Shown: positions 42,782 through 51,815 of the stretch, piece after piece
Numbering within the stretch: the stretch's first letter is position 1
Layout: every line of letters begins with the position of its first letter
Origin: Blautia sp.
GTDB lineage: Bacteria > Bacillota > Clostridia > Lachnospirales > Lachnospiraceae
DNA: 64,000 bases
NCBI GenBank assembly: GCA_026169535.1
Contig: JAPFCU010000018.1
Coordinates: 30,629-94,628 of the forward strand
Reading direction: 5' to 3'
Program-made: the position numbers and the translations under genes
The notes under the pieces: model-generated
Databases searched by the model: none
Seen by the model: the letters and a program-made list of their open reading frames with translations, nothing else
Told to the model about the DNA's origin: nothing

Positions 42782-43683
42782 AAGTTGCTTCTTTCTTTAG
42801 TGGAATTGGCGGTATTGATTTAGGCTTTGAACGCGCAGGTATGGAAGTGAATTTTCAATGTGAGATTTTATCTTTTGGACAACAGATATTAAAGAAACAT
42901 TGGCCTAAAGTTCAATTAACGCAGGATATAACAAAAGTTAAAAGTGAGGATATTCCAGATGTAGATGTATTTGTTGGTGGTTTTCCTTGTCAAGATTTAT
43001 CATTAGCAAATCAAGGGAAAAGAAAAGGATTGGAGGGAGCTAGAAGTGGACTCTTTTACAAATATGCAGAATTTATTGAAGAAAAAAGGCCTCGTTGGGT
43101 TTTTATTGAAAATGTTCCCGGACTTCTTAACAGCGCACAAGGTGGAGACTTTAAAATCGTCCTCTCAACGTTGGATGAACTCGGGTATGGTGTGGCATGG
43201 AGAGTATTGGATGCAAAATTCTTTGGAACACCGCAAAGACGTAGAAGAACGTACATTGTCGCAAGTCTTGGAACCATCGGCGCCGCTGAAGTACTTTTTG
43301 AATGTGGAACAAATCCAGTCGCTGATAGCAAGAGCAAACGATCGAGGAACTTCATTGCCTCCGGCAATGATGAAAGCTTACCAGAGTCAAATATCTTTTC
43401 TATCCAGCATGCAGGAATTGGCAGAAGAGCAAGTGCAGGACCACAAGGAAAAGGTTACAGAAACGATGGAGAAACTTATACTCTCGACTCCAGAGGAAGT
43501 TCGGATGCTGTATGTAAGACGGATGCTCCCTTCAGAGTACGAACAGCTTCAGGGTTTTCCCAAAAATTGGACAGCAGTCGATTCAGAGCAATAGGAAATG
43601 CAGTGTGTGTTCCTGTAGTGGAATGGATTGCAAGCAGAATCGTCGAAATGGATAAAAAATATTATCCAGAACAATATGAATAA
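42778..43683 (+). CDS. C5 cytosine DNA methyltransferase, with a second methyltransferase-like frame
   Basis: 301 residues that keep the SAM motif (FFSGIGGIDLGFERAGME), the catalytic Pro-Cys in GGFPCQDLSLANQGKRKG, the ENV motif (FIENVPGLLNSAQGG), and PQRRRRTYIVASLG. The C-terminal motif is RFRAIGNAVCVPVVEW. Methyltransferase text also appears one frame away at 43290-43590 (see findings), including LPSEYEQLQGFPKNWT, which the main frame lacks. It methylates cytosine to protect DNA from the NotI-like enzyme encoded convergently. The gene is AT-rich against the phage genes around it. Confidence 0.85.
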   Translation: MKVASFFSGIGGIDLGFERAGMEVNFQCEILSFGQQILKKHWPKVQLTQDITKVKSEDIPDVDVFVGGFPCQDLSLANQGKRKGLEGARSGLFYKYAEFIEEKRPRWVFIENVPGLLNSAQGGDFKIVLSTLDELGYGVAWRVLDAKFFGTPQRRRRTYIVASLGTIGAAEVLFECGTNPVADSKSKRSRNFIASGNDESLPESNIFSIQHAGIGRRASAGPQGKGYRNDGETYTLDSRGSSDAVCKTDAPFRVRTASGFSQKLDSSRFRAIGNAVCVPVVEWIASRIVEMDKKYYPEQYE

Positions 43684-43722
43684 TATTCAAAGGCCCCGAT
43701 TTTACTGGGGCCTTTGAATATT
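43682..43722. terminator. Bidirectional terminator between methyltransferase and endonuclease
   Basis: AATATTCAAAGGCCCC (43682-43697) and its exact complement (43707-43722) enclose a nine-base loop between the two convergent genes. Confidence 0.92.
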
Positions 43723-43724
43723 AT

Positions 43725-44672
43725 TTATGGAATATCTATTTCTTCATTATTTAAATTTATAAAAGTGCCACGGAAAGCATTAAGAGAGGGTTCGCCTTGA
43801 TTAATTAATGCTTGGACAAATGTTTGATAATTGGTATATAAAAGTCTTGACTCATCAACAACTAAAGGAATTGGTCCTGGTTGTGGGGGCAAAGATTTAT
43901 CCTCTTTAAAAGCAATGAGAGCAAGAGTCCAGTTGTAATCTTTCAAATCAGGTAAATTTGCAGATGCTAGTTTTTGCATAAGATAGTCGTATAGTAAAGT
44001 GCCAACACAGAAAGCGATACCATATCCTTTCCAAGTTTTCATAGCAATATTACCTTTTACAATGAACTGTTCTTGTTGACGACGCCATGCATTGGTTTCA
44101 AGTGGAGAAGTAGCAGTTTCAGTACGTAAATACGCATTAGAACGTAAGGGCTCCGTATGCCAGCTTTGAACGTGACGTGTTTGCACACCAGTGTTAGTTG
44201 TTTCACCGCCACCTTGCATTTCAAGGATTAAACGATCAGGTCCAGAAAATGTGCTTCTGCCTTCACGTAAGGTGATTATATAATCTGCATTATATGTAGT
44301 ACCTTCAATAACACTTAAACGTTCTTCTCGCTTTATACAAATATCTTCCGGCAAGACTGAAGGTGAAAAAATGTGCTTACCAACTTGTAAAAGAATATTT
44401 TTCTGATGGTCGTTTAATCGAATTCCCTTTTTGGTAGAACACAAGCGTTCTGAACAATTTATCCATAGAGTTCCATCAGCTTTTCTGACAGAACAAACTG
44501 GCTCCTTGCCACTTTTTAATTTTTTACAAGTGTTTCCAGAGGTAAAAGGACAGATTGGACAATTATCATTCCATTGAACTGAACTACCGTTTTTGGGAAT
44601 TTCGATTGGAAGAATAGAATATGTATCAACATCAGTTCTAAGCCCAAAGTATTCAGCAACAGATGTTCCCAT
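43725..44672 (-). CDS. NotI-like type II restriction endonuclease
   Basis: 315 residues of the NotI family. It starts with a cysteine cluster of the family's iron-binding type (CPICPF, NTCKK, EPVCSVRK, INCSERLC; Cys 38, 41, 49, 60, 73, 78). A nuclease-like motif follows, PDRLILEMQGGGETTNTG, where E-x-Q resembles the active site of that family. The rare-cutter NotI cuts GCGGCCGC; whether this enzyme does so is unknown. ATG 44672 follows GGGGAGGTG; a frame 53 residues longer is not supported. It is convergent with its presumed partner methyltransferase. Confidence 0.78.
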   Translation of the reverse strand: MGTSVAEYFGLRTDVDTYSILPIEIPKNGSSVQWNDNCPICPFTSGNTCKKLKSGKEPVCSVRKADGTLWINCSERLCSTKKGIRLNDHQKNILLQVGKHIFSPSVLPEDICIKREERLSVIEGTTYNADYIITLREGRSTFSGPDRLILEMQGGGETTNTGVQTRHVQSWHTEPLRSNAYLRTETATSPLETNAWRRQQEQFIVKGNIAMKTWKGYGIAFCVGTLLYDYLMQKLASANLPDLKDYNWTLALIAFKEDKSLPPQPGPIPLVVDESRLLYTNYQTFVQALINQGEPSLNAFRGTFINLNNEEIDIP

Positions 44673-44770
44673 AAAACACCTCCCCATAAAGTATATTGTA
44701 AATTTATCATAGGTAAATTTCTTATTAGGTAGTATACTATATTTGGTGGATATATACAAAGTTTTTCTTT

Positions 44771-45475
44771 TTAAAGATGATCTATTGTTTGCATATATTC
44801 TTTGAAAATAGGTCGGAGAGTCTGTACCCATCCGTAAAGGGTACGCTGTGGTCTGTTCAGGATGACGGATGCTTCTTTTAAGGTAAATTCATTCCCTAAA
44901 AGATTGATTAATTCAACATATCTGTTATACTGAGGATAGTTCTTTTGAATGTAGCTGATCCATCCGGTGAGTAGTTCCTGATAGTGGTCAGTATAGTTGA
45001 TGTCACGTGTGGACACTGGCTCGTAGGAATCAGTGTTTCCGTCTTTATCTGTGACGGATAATGTTGAAAAGCAGGTTTTTCCTTTCAGAAGATTGAATTT
45101 ATTGTTGTATGGACAGGCAGTGCAGCTGTTGGATAAGGTTTTGGGCTGTCCGTTGTCCGGAGTGTATGAGGGGTTGGGGATTCTGATGGGGCAGAATCTT
45201 GCTTTTCCGTTTTGACCGCTAACGATACAGCGGTTTTCTATTCTGTAATGATGCTCCTGCATCCATTGTTCTCGTTTGAAAACATCATAGGCGTTTTTAT
45301 TGACTTCCAGTTTGAGGGCTGGAACCATTTTGCCTTCTATGCACATCTTAGAGAGCATGGCGCCGGATCTGTCCTGATCAGAACAGGACTGAAATTGGCG
45401 GATGCCTTCTTCATCTGTTTCAAAGAGTACAAAATATTTCTTTTCGTCTGCTGTTTCCTGGGATTTTTTTGCCAT
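44771..45475 (-). CDS. Cys-cluster/HTH protein of the mobile element, unknown
   Basis: 234 residues. A central cysteine pattern (ENRCIVSG, ARFCPIRIPN, NSCTACPYNNKF, KTCFS) could bind zinc. The C-terminal region (LLGNEFTLKEASVILNRPQR TLYGWV) looks like a helix-turn-helix. It would be a DNA-binding control protein of the element; the function is not known. The start is set by AAGGAG nine bases upstream on the minus strand. An antisense frame crosses its 5' end. It is separated from the R-M cassette by about 100 bases. Confidence 0.7.
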   Translation of the reverse strand: MAKKSQETADEKKYFVLFETDEEGIRQFQSCSDQDRSGAMLSKMCIEGKMVPALKLEVNKNAYDVFKREQWMQEHHYRIENRCIVSGQNGKARFCPIRIPNPSYTPDNGQPKTLSNSCTACPYNNKFNLLKGKTCFSTLSVTDKDGNTDSYEPVSTRDINYTDHYQELLTGWISYIQKNYPQYNRYVELINLLGNEFTLKEASVILNRPQRTLYGWVQTLRPIFKEYMQTIDHL

Positions 45476-45686
45476 AGGGGACTCCTTTCGTGACGATTGC
45501 CGAAAGGGGGATGCACATGGCAGTGCCAGATCTCGGATAGCAGAGGCGAAAAAAGCGCACAAAGAAAGAGGTCAGGCACAGGAATTTCTGACGGGTCTGT
45601 TAGGACAGATCAGGAAATATGTGCATCCTCCTGCTTTTGCGCGCTTGGATCAAAGCAATCAGATTTATTTGTTGTAGAGAGTATTG

Positions 45687-45732
45687 AGTTTATTTAGTTG
45701 CAGTTCAACGTTTACGGCAGTTTATTTAGTTG
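45687..45732. repeat. Direct repeat of 14 bp upstream of the NACHT gene
   Basis: AGTTTATTTAGTTG occurs at 45687-45700 and 45719-45732, period 32. It may be an operator or a recombination scar. Confidence 0.85.
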
Positions 45733-45768
45733 TGTCGTGTTAATTCTTATGTGAGAGAAGGTATTTGG

Positions 45769-48447
45769 ATGGGAAATGAAGTTGCATTACATCTTTCAGG
45801 CGGGATATTTTTTAATCTGGTGCTGGCTGCAAGAAAGAAGCCGCTGGCGAATCAGAAGGAATGTCTGAAAGAGTTGCTTTGTATTTTTGACAGATCAGCG
45901 AAAGGACTATCAGGAAACAGTCTGGTGACGATTGCGTCAAGGTTCCGGAACTGTGATCCGGATCTGCACAGCGATTACATACGTTTTGGGGATCCTGTGG
46001 TTGTCGAGGAATTTAATGGGAGAATGCGAGAGGATTATGCTTCCGTTGTTGGGGAAGTGAAGAATTATGCGGATCAGTATCTGGATCTGGAAGTGAATGG
46101 AAAGTGGCTGGTCCGGGCACTGATGGAACTGGTTGAGAAAGACAGTCTGATTCAGGATAATGCAAAGTTTATGGCGATTCCGGGAGGGCTTCCGGCTTAT
46201 AAGCAGGAGTTTCCGGAAATGCATGTGGTTTATATTTATAATCTCCTGCTGAGTGTATGGCATTATATCTGCTGTACCCATGGAATGACGGAAAATGGAC
46301 AGGAAACATATTTTGCGTTGTCTGATTTCGCAGGGGAAAGCAGGCCGAGAAAGTTTGACCGCAGCAGGATTGGTTTTGAGAGTCATGAGGATGTGACGGT
46401 ATCTTATGATATGGAGATCGTGCAGGACGATATGAAGATACCAGAACCGGCAGCTGCCTATGTTCGGAAATTGGCAGGAAAACCGGATAAGCAATTGGAG
46501 ATTTTTGCACCTGTAAATTCTGCAGTCTCTAAGGAAGCAGAGAGTATTTTCTCTTTTGTGGTGGAACATTCCCACACTTCCGACAGAAAGGCGGCATTAA
46601 ACAGGTACCGGACATATTTGAACAGGGCTCGTGAAAAGCACAGTAAAAAGAAAACTTTTCTGTATGAGATGCAGAGGGATTTTTATGGCTTTTTTGTCTG
46701 TAATGATGTGAAACGGCGTGAGACTGTGTACAGGAGCGAGCGCAGGAACGACAGAAAAGATGACAGGGTGATTGAGAATGCCTGTATAGATTCCTTTGAG
46801 GAAGAACGCCGGTTTATTATTTTATCAGGGACAGGCGGCATGGGAAAATCCATGATGATGACGCATTTCATGCTGGATACGATTGACAGGAATAAAGAGA
46901 CAGGGAAAGTTCCGGTGTTTGTTCTGCTGAGAGATTATAATCCGGCAGCAGGAGATCTGATTGATTTTATATTCGGGGAACTGAAACGGCATGATATGGA
47001 TCTGCATCTGTCAGATCTGGTGGAACTGCTGCAGAGCGGCAAAGGCGTTATTCTGTTTGACGGACTGGATGAGATTAAGAGTGAGAATTGCAGACGGTTC
47101 TATAAGGAAATGGAGAATCTGGCAGACAGTTATCCGGAAGCTTCTTATATTGTTTCATCAAGACCGACTATGAACTTCCGGGGCCTGAGCCGTTTTACTG
47201 TGTATGACCTGCAGCCTTTCAGTCAGGAGCAGGCAGTGGAGATGGTTGGAAAGCTGGATCAGAGTGTTGTGGATCCGGTAATTCAGAAAGATTTTATTAT
47301 GGATCTGAGAAACAATCGGTTTGGATTTGACTGGAGAGAGAGAAAGGATTTTCTTGGGAATCCGCTGTTCCTGACAATTCTTCTTCTGGCTTATGAGGGA
47401 AATCATGATATTCCGACAGAGCGGTACCTGTTTTATGAGCAGGCTTATGATGCAATGGCAAAGAAACATGATGCGGCGAAAGCTTTGACCAGAGAATTTG
47501 CCACTGGTCTGAACAGCAGGGAATTTCAGAATTATTTCGGGGAGTTCTGTACGATTACTTATGAGCAGGAGAAGTATGACTTTACACCGGAAGAGATCAG
47601 CGCATATTTTCAGGAAGTGATTGAGGCGAATGAACTTGATACTACACCGGAAGCATTTATTGAGGATGTGACTGGGAAGATATGCCTGATCTATAAAGAT
47701 GGCGGGAAGTATTATTTTATACATAGGTCTTTTCAGGAGTATTTTGTAGCATATTTCTTTTCAAGGCAGCTGGAACAGAGGTATGGTGCTGTGCTGGATA
47801 TTTTGACAGTGAGAGATGAAATGGATCATGATAGTGTGGTTCTGCCTATGCTTTACGGCATGGAACCAGAGAAAACAGAACTGTGTATCTTTATTCCATT
47901 TCTGGAAAAAGTATTCTGTGGCAAAGATGAGAAAAGTGAGTACCATGATTTCCTGCAATTTTTTTATCCGTTTATCTGTTATGAGCAGGGAGAAGTAGAA
48001 GAATATTTTGTACAGGCCTCGGATTCATCAATCTATCAGTATATCGCAGACAGATACAGTGGCGTTAAGCAGATGATTGATGGGGATGATCTTCCAGTGC
48101 TGAGCCATTTTATTGAAAAAGAATATGTCTATTATGATGAATACTGGAATAACAGAGATGACGATACTGGTTCACAGCTTATGCTGAGACAGGATCTTCC
48201 GGATGGATATGAGGCGGCTTATGAGGAAAGCACTGGACTGGAAGTGGAGACAGTGGGTCTTTCTTATCTGATTTGTGTGAAAGAGGCTTACAGGAGAAAA
48301 GAATGTGCATATGTGGTGGAGATGCTGGAGGATGATTCTTTTCCATTAAAGCAGGAATATCGTGATATGAAAAAATTGTATTTGGGATTGAAAGCGAAGT
48401 ATGCAAGGAAGACTGGAAAGGCAAGTTTCAGGTCCAGATTTCATTAA
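45769..48447 (+). CDS. NACHT-domain STAND NTPase (bNACHT-type candidate antiphage protein)
   Basis: An 892-residue protein in three parts. The N-terminal region of about 340 residues has no recognised domain. The NACHT NTPase follows: Walker A ILSGTGGMGKS (354-361), Walker B VILFDGLDEI (427-436), sensor SSRP (463-466), and the helical C-part with HRSFQEYFVAYFF (from 652). The last 220 residues are a possible sensor. Bacterial NACHT proteins of this layout are known antiphage NLR relatives (bNACHT). ATG 45769 fits AGAAGG; a TTG 13 codons earlier is possible. It is transcribed with the next gene. Defence is inferred from domain and location. Confidence 0.85.
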   Translation: MGNEVALHLSGGIFFNLVLAARKKPLANQKECLKELLCIFDRSAKGLSGNSLVTIASRFRNCDPDLHSDYIRFGDPVVVEEFNGRMREDYASVVGEVKNYADQYLDLEVNGKWLVRALMELVEKDSLIQDNAKFMAIPGGLPAYKQEFPEMHVVYIYNLLLSVWHYICCTHGMTENGQETYFALSDFAGESRPRKFDRSRIGFESHEDVTVSYDMEIVQDDMKIPEPAAAYVRKLAGKPDKQLEIFAPVNSAVSKEAESIFSFVVEHSHTSDRKAALNRYRTYLNRAREKHSKKKTFLYEMQRDFYGFFVCNDVKRRETVYRSERRNDRKDDRVIENACIDSFEEERRFIILSGTGGMGKSMMMTHFMLDTIDRNKETGKVPVFVLLRDYNPAAGDLIDFIFGELKRHDMDLHLSDLVELLQSGKGVILFDGLDEIKSENCRRFYKEMENLADSYPEASYIVSSRPTMNFRGLSRFTVYDLQPFSQEQAVEMVGKLDQSVVDPVIQKDFIMDLRNNRFGFDWRERKDFLGNPLFLTILLLAYEGNHDIPTERYLFYEQAYDAMAKKHDAAKALTREFATGLNSREFQNYFGEFCTITYEQEKYDFTPEEISAYFQEVIEANELDTTPEAFIEDVTGKICLIYKDGGKYYFIHRSFQEYFVAYFFSRQLEQRYGAVLDILTVRDEMDHDSVVLPMLYGMEPEKTELCIFIPFLEKVFCGKDEKSEYHDFLQFFYPFICYEQGEVEEYFVQASDSSIYQYIADRYSGVKQMIDGDDLPVLSHFIEKEYVYYDEYWNNRDDDTGSQLMLRQDLPDGYEAAYEESTGLEVETVGLSYLICVKEAYRRKECAYVVEMLEDDSFPLKQEYRDMKKLYLGLKAKYARKTGKASFRSRFH

Positions 48448-48467
48448 ATGAAAAGGAGAAAATTCGT

Positions 48468-49289
48468 ATGGAAAAATTAATAGCCTTTGATAATCCAGAC
48501 ACATTTCCAAAGGAATTACAGATGTGGGATATTGGATTTGAAAAGTATATAAAAAAAGAGATATCTTTAGAAAATGTTACGGAATGGTGGCAAATAAAAG
48601 AGCAATTAGAATCTATCCATCTTGAAAGAGAGGAAATTGTGACAGAGTTTCTTAAAAATAATATGGATACGGAAGTAGCAGTATATCATTGTACACGTAT
48701 TTTTAATGAAGATGACTATTTAAAACAGGGAATTGTCATAAGTGGTGGACGCAGTTCGTTAGAAGAAAAGCGTATCAGAAAATTATTTTCGGAAGTTAAA
48801 ATACCGGAAGATATGGTAGAAAAAATTTTTGAGCATATTTACAAAATCTGGGATTGTGATAAGAAGTCTAGGACAACCGCGGTACATTTTTTTAGTGACA
48901 AAAAATATATTTATGATGAGGTTACTGCAAGTACTTTTGCGATAAATTTGGGAGGAGAAATTGTACGCTGGTCTCTGGAAGCAGTAAACACGAATCTGTA
49001 TAAACAAGAGCCGTATAAACGGCTTTGGATTTTAGGAAAACCCTGTATAATTAAATTTAAATGTAAATTATCTGATATTAATGAAACCAAGCGAGATTTA
49101 TTAATTGCTGAGATTGTAAATTATTTTATTGTGACGAAAATGTATGGCTATCCATATAGAATTGAATTTACAGGAATGACAACAGGGAATGTTCCGCCTG
49201 AAAATATTATTAGTATAGAAGAAATAAAGAATTTTATTGAAATCCAAGAGGAATATGAAGACGAAGGTTTTTATGATGAATTAAAATAA
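48468..49289 (+). CDS. Unknown protein downstream of the NACHT gene
   Basis: 273 residues, 20 bases after the NACHT gene with its own AAAGGAG, probably cotranscribed. The sequence is AT-rich and Lys/Glu/Ile-rich. The start of a possible fold is VAVYHCTRIFNEDDYLKQGI, reminiscent of ADP-ribosyltransferase-like or RES-type text with a His-x-Thr pattern, but I cannot assign a family. No signal peptide or membrane helix is seen. It is a candidate effector, regulator or antitoxin-like partner of the NACHT protein. Confidence 0.7.
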   Translation: MEKLIAFDNPDTFPKELQMWDIGFEKYIKKEISLENVTEWWQIKEQLESIHLEREEIVTEFLKNNMDTEVAVYHCTRIFNEDDYLKQGIVISGGRSSLEEKRIRKLFSEVKIPEDMVEKIFEHIYKIWDCDKKSRTTAVHFFSDKKYIYDEVTASTFAINLGGEIVRWSLEAVNTNLYKQEPYKRLWILGKPCIIKFKCKLSDINETKRDLLIAEIVNYFIVTKMYGYPYRIEFTGMTTGNVPPENIISIEEIKNFIEIQEEYEDEGFYDELK

Positions 49290-49303
49290 AGATTATAATG
49301 TGG

Positions 49304-49336
49304 TGGCTCAGCGGTTGTTTGCTGAGCCATTTTTTC
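49304..49336. terminator. Terminator between NACHT cargo and the phage polymerase gene
   Basis: TGGCTCAGC (49304-49312) and GCTGAGCCA (49321-49329) with a T-tract end the plus-strand cargo genes. Confidence 0.85.
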
Positions 49337-51324
49337 TAATCTTTCTTGTAGAACGGTGTTTCGTATCCGTCACCGCGGATCAGGATGTCCGGCATCCAGT
49401 CCGGTGTGCGGCTCATGATGGAGCAGATGCTTTCGACAGAAGCATCCTGGCGGCATTCTATGATGAGTTCGTCATGGACATGACCTACGATGAAGCAGAA
49501 GGACAGGTTCTGCATGGCGAAGCACAGGAGATCCCTGGAGACTGCCTGGACGATGTTTTCTACGAATTTTGGACCGTAGGATTCTATGCGCTGCCATTTT
49601 TTGTCTGTTCCGGTGCCTTCGTAGGTGACGGATTCCCCGCCGAAACGGTTTTCTCCCATTCGTGGCTTGACGTAGGAGAGCAGGCGGCCTGAGGGGAGAC
49701 GGATGAAAAGCAGTCCGCTTTTGTAGAAGAATTGGATGCCGCGGACTTCAGCAGGTGTGTGGGTGCGGATCACGTTTTTGACGGCGGTGTCCACGTCCCA
49801 CCAGAACCGGACAATGTTCGGGTTGGAGGTACGCCAGGCATTGACCAGGGGCTGCAGTTCTTCTTCCATCAGGCCCATATCAAGGGCACCCATGGATTTC
49901 AGGGCACCGACGGATCCGCCGTATCCGAGGGCAAGTTCTGCGATTTTGCCTTTCTGGCGGAGATGTCCGTTGATTCCGTGTTTTTCAACCGGGACGTGGA
50001 ACATCTGGCTGGCAGATGCACAGTAGATGTCTTTTCCCTCTGCGAATACTTTTGTGCGCCAGGTTTCTCCTGCGAGGTGGGAGAGCACCCTGGCTTCAAT
50101 GGCTGAGTAGTCGCTGACGATGAACTTATAGCCGGGGCGGGTGATGAAAGCGGTACGGATCAGCTGGGACAGGGTGTCTGGAATGTCATCGTAGAGCAGA
50201 TCCATCATGTCATAGCTTCCGGTCCGCACCAGTTCGCGGGCTTCTGCAAGGTCTTCCATGTGGTTCTGGGGAAGGTTTTGCAGCTGGATCAGCCTGCCTG
50301 CCCAGCGTCCAGAGCGGCTGGCTCCGTAGAACTGGAACATGCCGTGTGCACGTCCGTCCCTGCAAACTGCATTTTCCATTGCCTGGTATTTTTTGACGGA
50401 GGATTTTGCAATCTGCAGGCGGAGTTTTAATGCCTGCCGGATGTCTCCGTCTGTGTTCAGGATGAGTTTTGCAACGTCTTTCTTTCCAAGGGATTCTGCT
50501 TCCAGACCGTTTTCGGAAAGCCAGGTTTTCAGCTGCTGGACGCTGTTGGGATTATCCAGGAGGGTGATGGACTGCATGGCGGACAGGAGGTCGGCTTTTG
50601 ATTTTTCGTCAAAGGAAAGGGCATTTTTTACTATTTCCATGTCCAGCAGGATGCCGCGGTCATTGATCTCCTGGTCAAGCTGGTATTCCTCCCAGACCTG
50701 ATCAGGGACGGGAAAGCGGGAGAGGCGTTTCTGGATGGACATTTCTACTTCAACGTCCCGTTTATTGTACGCTTTAAAAAGGATCCATTTTTCAGTGTCA
50801 TGGCTGGGAAGATTGCGGGTTCTTCCGCCGTTGGCTTTGGTCGGTTTGCAGGGCGTGCAGAAAAAGCGGATCAGGTCTTTGCCTTCTTTCAGCTTCTGTT
50901 CCTGCAGGCCGAGGACGGCACCGGCTCCGGCAAGGGAGAGGGGGAGTCCGAGATAGGCGGACCAGACCATGCTGCATTTCCATGAGGCCGGATCCAGATA
51001 GTTCCCAGCCGGATCCTCCGGGATGCCGTACCCTTTAAAGTATTCCGGATAATGGCGGCGGAGCCAGATGGAAAGACAGATCCGCTCAAAGGAAGCGTTG
51101 AATGCCCATTTGGTGACAGATTCGTCTGTCAGGGATTTGAGGATTTCTTCCGGGATGGTATCGCCGCAGGCAAGGTCATAGATGGTAACAGGCCCGCTGT
51201 TTATGGATACACCGAACAGCAGGATCTCAAACTGATCAGATTCCGCATATTTGTAGACACCGCATTTCTGGATATCCCGGTCACTGTAAGTTTCGAGGTC
51301 AATCGACATTTCTTTTATTTCCAT
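49336..51324 (-). CDS. Phage DNA polymerase, family A (pol I-like)
   Basis: 662 residues. The N-terminal 3'-5' exonuclease-like part (SIDLETYSDRDIQKCGVYKY, with Asp-x-Glu) is followed by polymerase motif A (FIVSDYSAIEARVLSHLAGE), motif B (RQKGKIAELALGYGGSVG) and motif C (VGHVHDELIIE). It replicates the phage genome. It is the last gene of a leftward block that starts at 53907. The start is preceded by AAAGGAAAA. Confidence 0.94.
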   Translation of the reverse strand: MEIKEMSIDLETYSDRDIQKCGVYKYAESDQFEILLFGVSINSGPVTIYDLACGDTIPEEILKSLTDESVTKWAFNASFERICLSIWLRRHYPEYFKGYGIPEDPAGNYLDPASWKCSMVWSAYLGLPLSLAGAGAVLGLQEQKLKEGKDLIRFFCTPCKPTKANGGRTRNLPSHDTEKWILFKAYNKRDVEVEMSIQKRLSRFPVPDQVWEEYQLDQEINDRGILLDMEIVKNALSFDEKSKADLLSAMQSITLLDNPNSVQQLKTWLSENGLEAESLGKKDVAKLILNTDGDIRQALKLRLQIAKSSVKKYQAMENAVCRDGRAHGMFQFYGASRSGRWAGRLIQLQNLPQNHMEDLAEARELVRTGSYDMMDLLYDDIPDTLSQLIRTAFITRPGYKFIVSDYSAIEARVLSHLAGETWRTKVFAEGKDIYCASASQMFHVPVEKHGINGHLRQKGKIAELALGYGGSVGALKSMGALDMGLMEEELQPLVNAWRTSNPNIVRFWWDVDTAVKNVIRTHTPAEVRGIQFFYKSGLLFIRLPSGRLLSYVKPRMGENRFGGESVTYEGTGTDKKWQRIESYGPKFVENIVQAVSRDLLCFAMQNLSFCFIVGHVHDELIIECRQDASVESICSIMSRTPDWMPDILIRGDGYETPFYKKD

Positions 51325-51389
51325 GTATTTTCCTTTCTGATATAAAAAGCGGCAGCAGTGAGTATGAAGGGCACTGCCGCCGCTGTCTG

Positions 51390-51746
51390 TTATACCTGCT
51401 CTTCCGGATTGATGACTGCATAGACAGAATCCAGTGGGTTGATGGCAGACTGGAGCCAGACTGCCGTGTCGGTTCCGTCCTGGTTTCCGGTTTCCAGAAA
51501 GTAATATCCTGTTTCCGGTGCCGGGATTCCGCTCCTGTTCAGGTGGAAGAGGGCATCCATCAGGCGTTCTTCCCTGCTGGATTTTTCTATATGCATTAAT
51601 TCAGGGAATACGGATCCTTTTTTGAAAAAACGCATGATCCCGTAGGTGCGCTTCTGCGGATCAGCAGGATTCTCACAGACGAAAAGGTCTGTGCCTTCTG
51701 GCGGCTGTTTTTCTGTAAATGCTCTGAGACTGCATAATAAACACAT
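51390..51746 (-). CDS. Hypothetical phage protein
   Basis: 118 residues between the DUF2815 and polymerase genes. The sequence has one CxxC at the N-terminus (MCLLCSLR), the stretch CENPADPQKRTYGIMRFFKK, and an acidic C-terminus. No domain is recognised. An ACGGAGGAA site precedes the ATG. It probably belongs to the replication block. Confidence 0.65.
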   Translation of the reverse strand: MCLLCSLRAFTEKQPPEGTDLFVCENPADPQKRTYGIMRFFKKGSVFPELMHIEKSSREERLMDALFHLNRSGIPAPETGYYFLETGNQDGTDTAVWLQSAINPLDSVYAVINPEEQV

Positions 51747-51815
51747 GATAGTTCCTCCGTTTCTTTTAAAAGAGGGATGGAGCCTTGTCCATCCCTGTGG
51801 TGCTGTCTGTCAGGA

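Noticed and set aside
43046..43594. 182-codon +1 frame as an independent gene
   Set aside because: It lacks a ribosome binding site and its first 70 codons are shadow text. Only its later part looks like methyltransferase, so it is treated as a finding on the main gene and not as a gene.
40169..49289. Calling this stretch a conjugative element
   Set aside because: No relaxase, coupling protein or type IV secretion gene is present. Phage replication and packaging genes follow on the right, so a prophage or phage-plasmid is the simpler reading.
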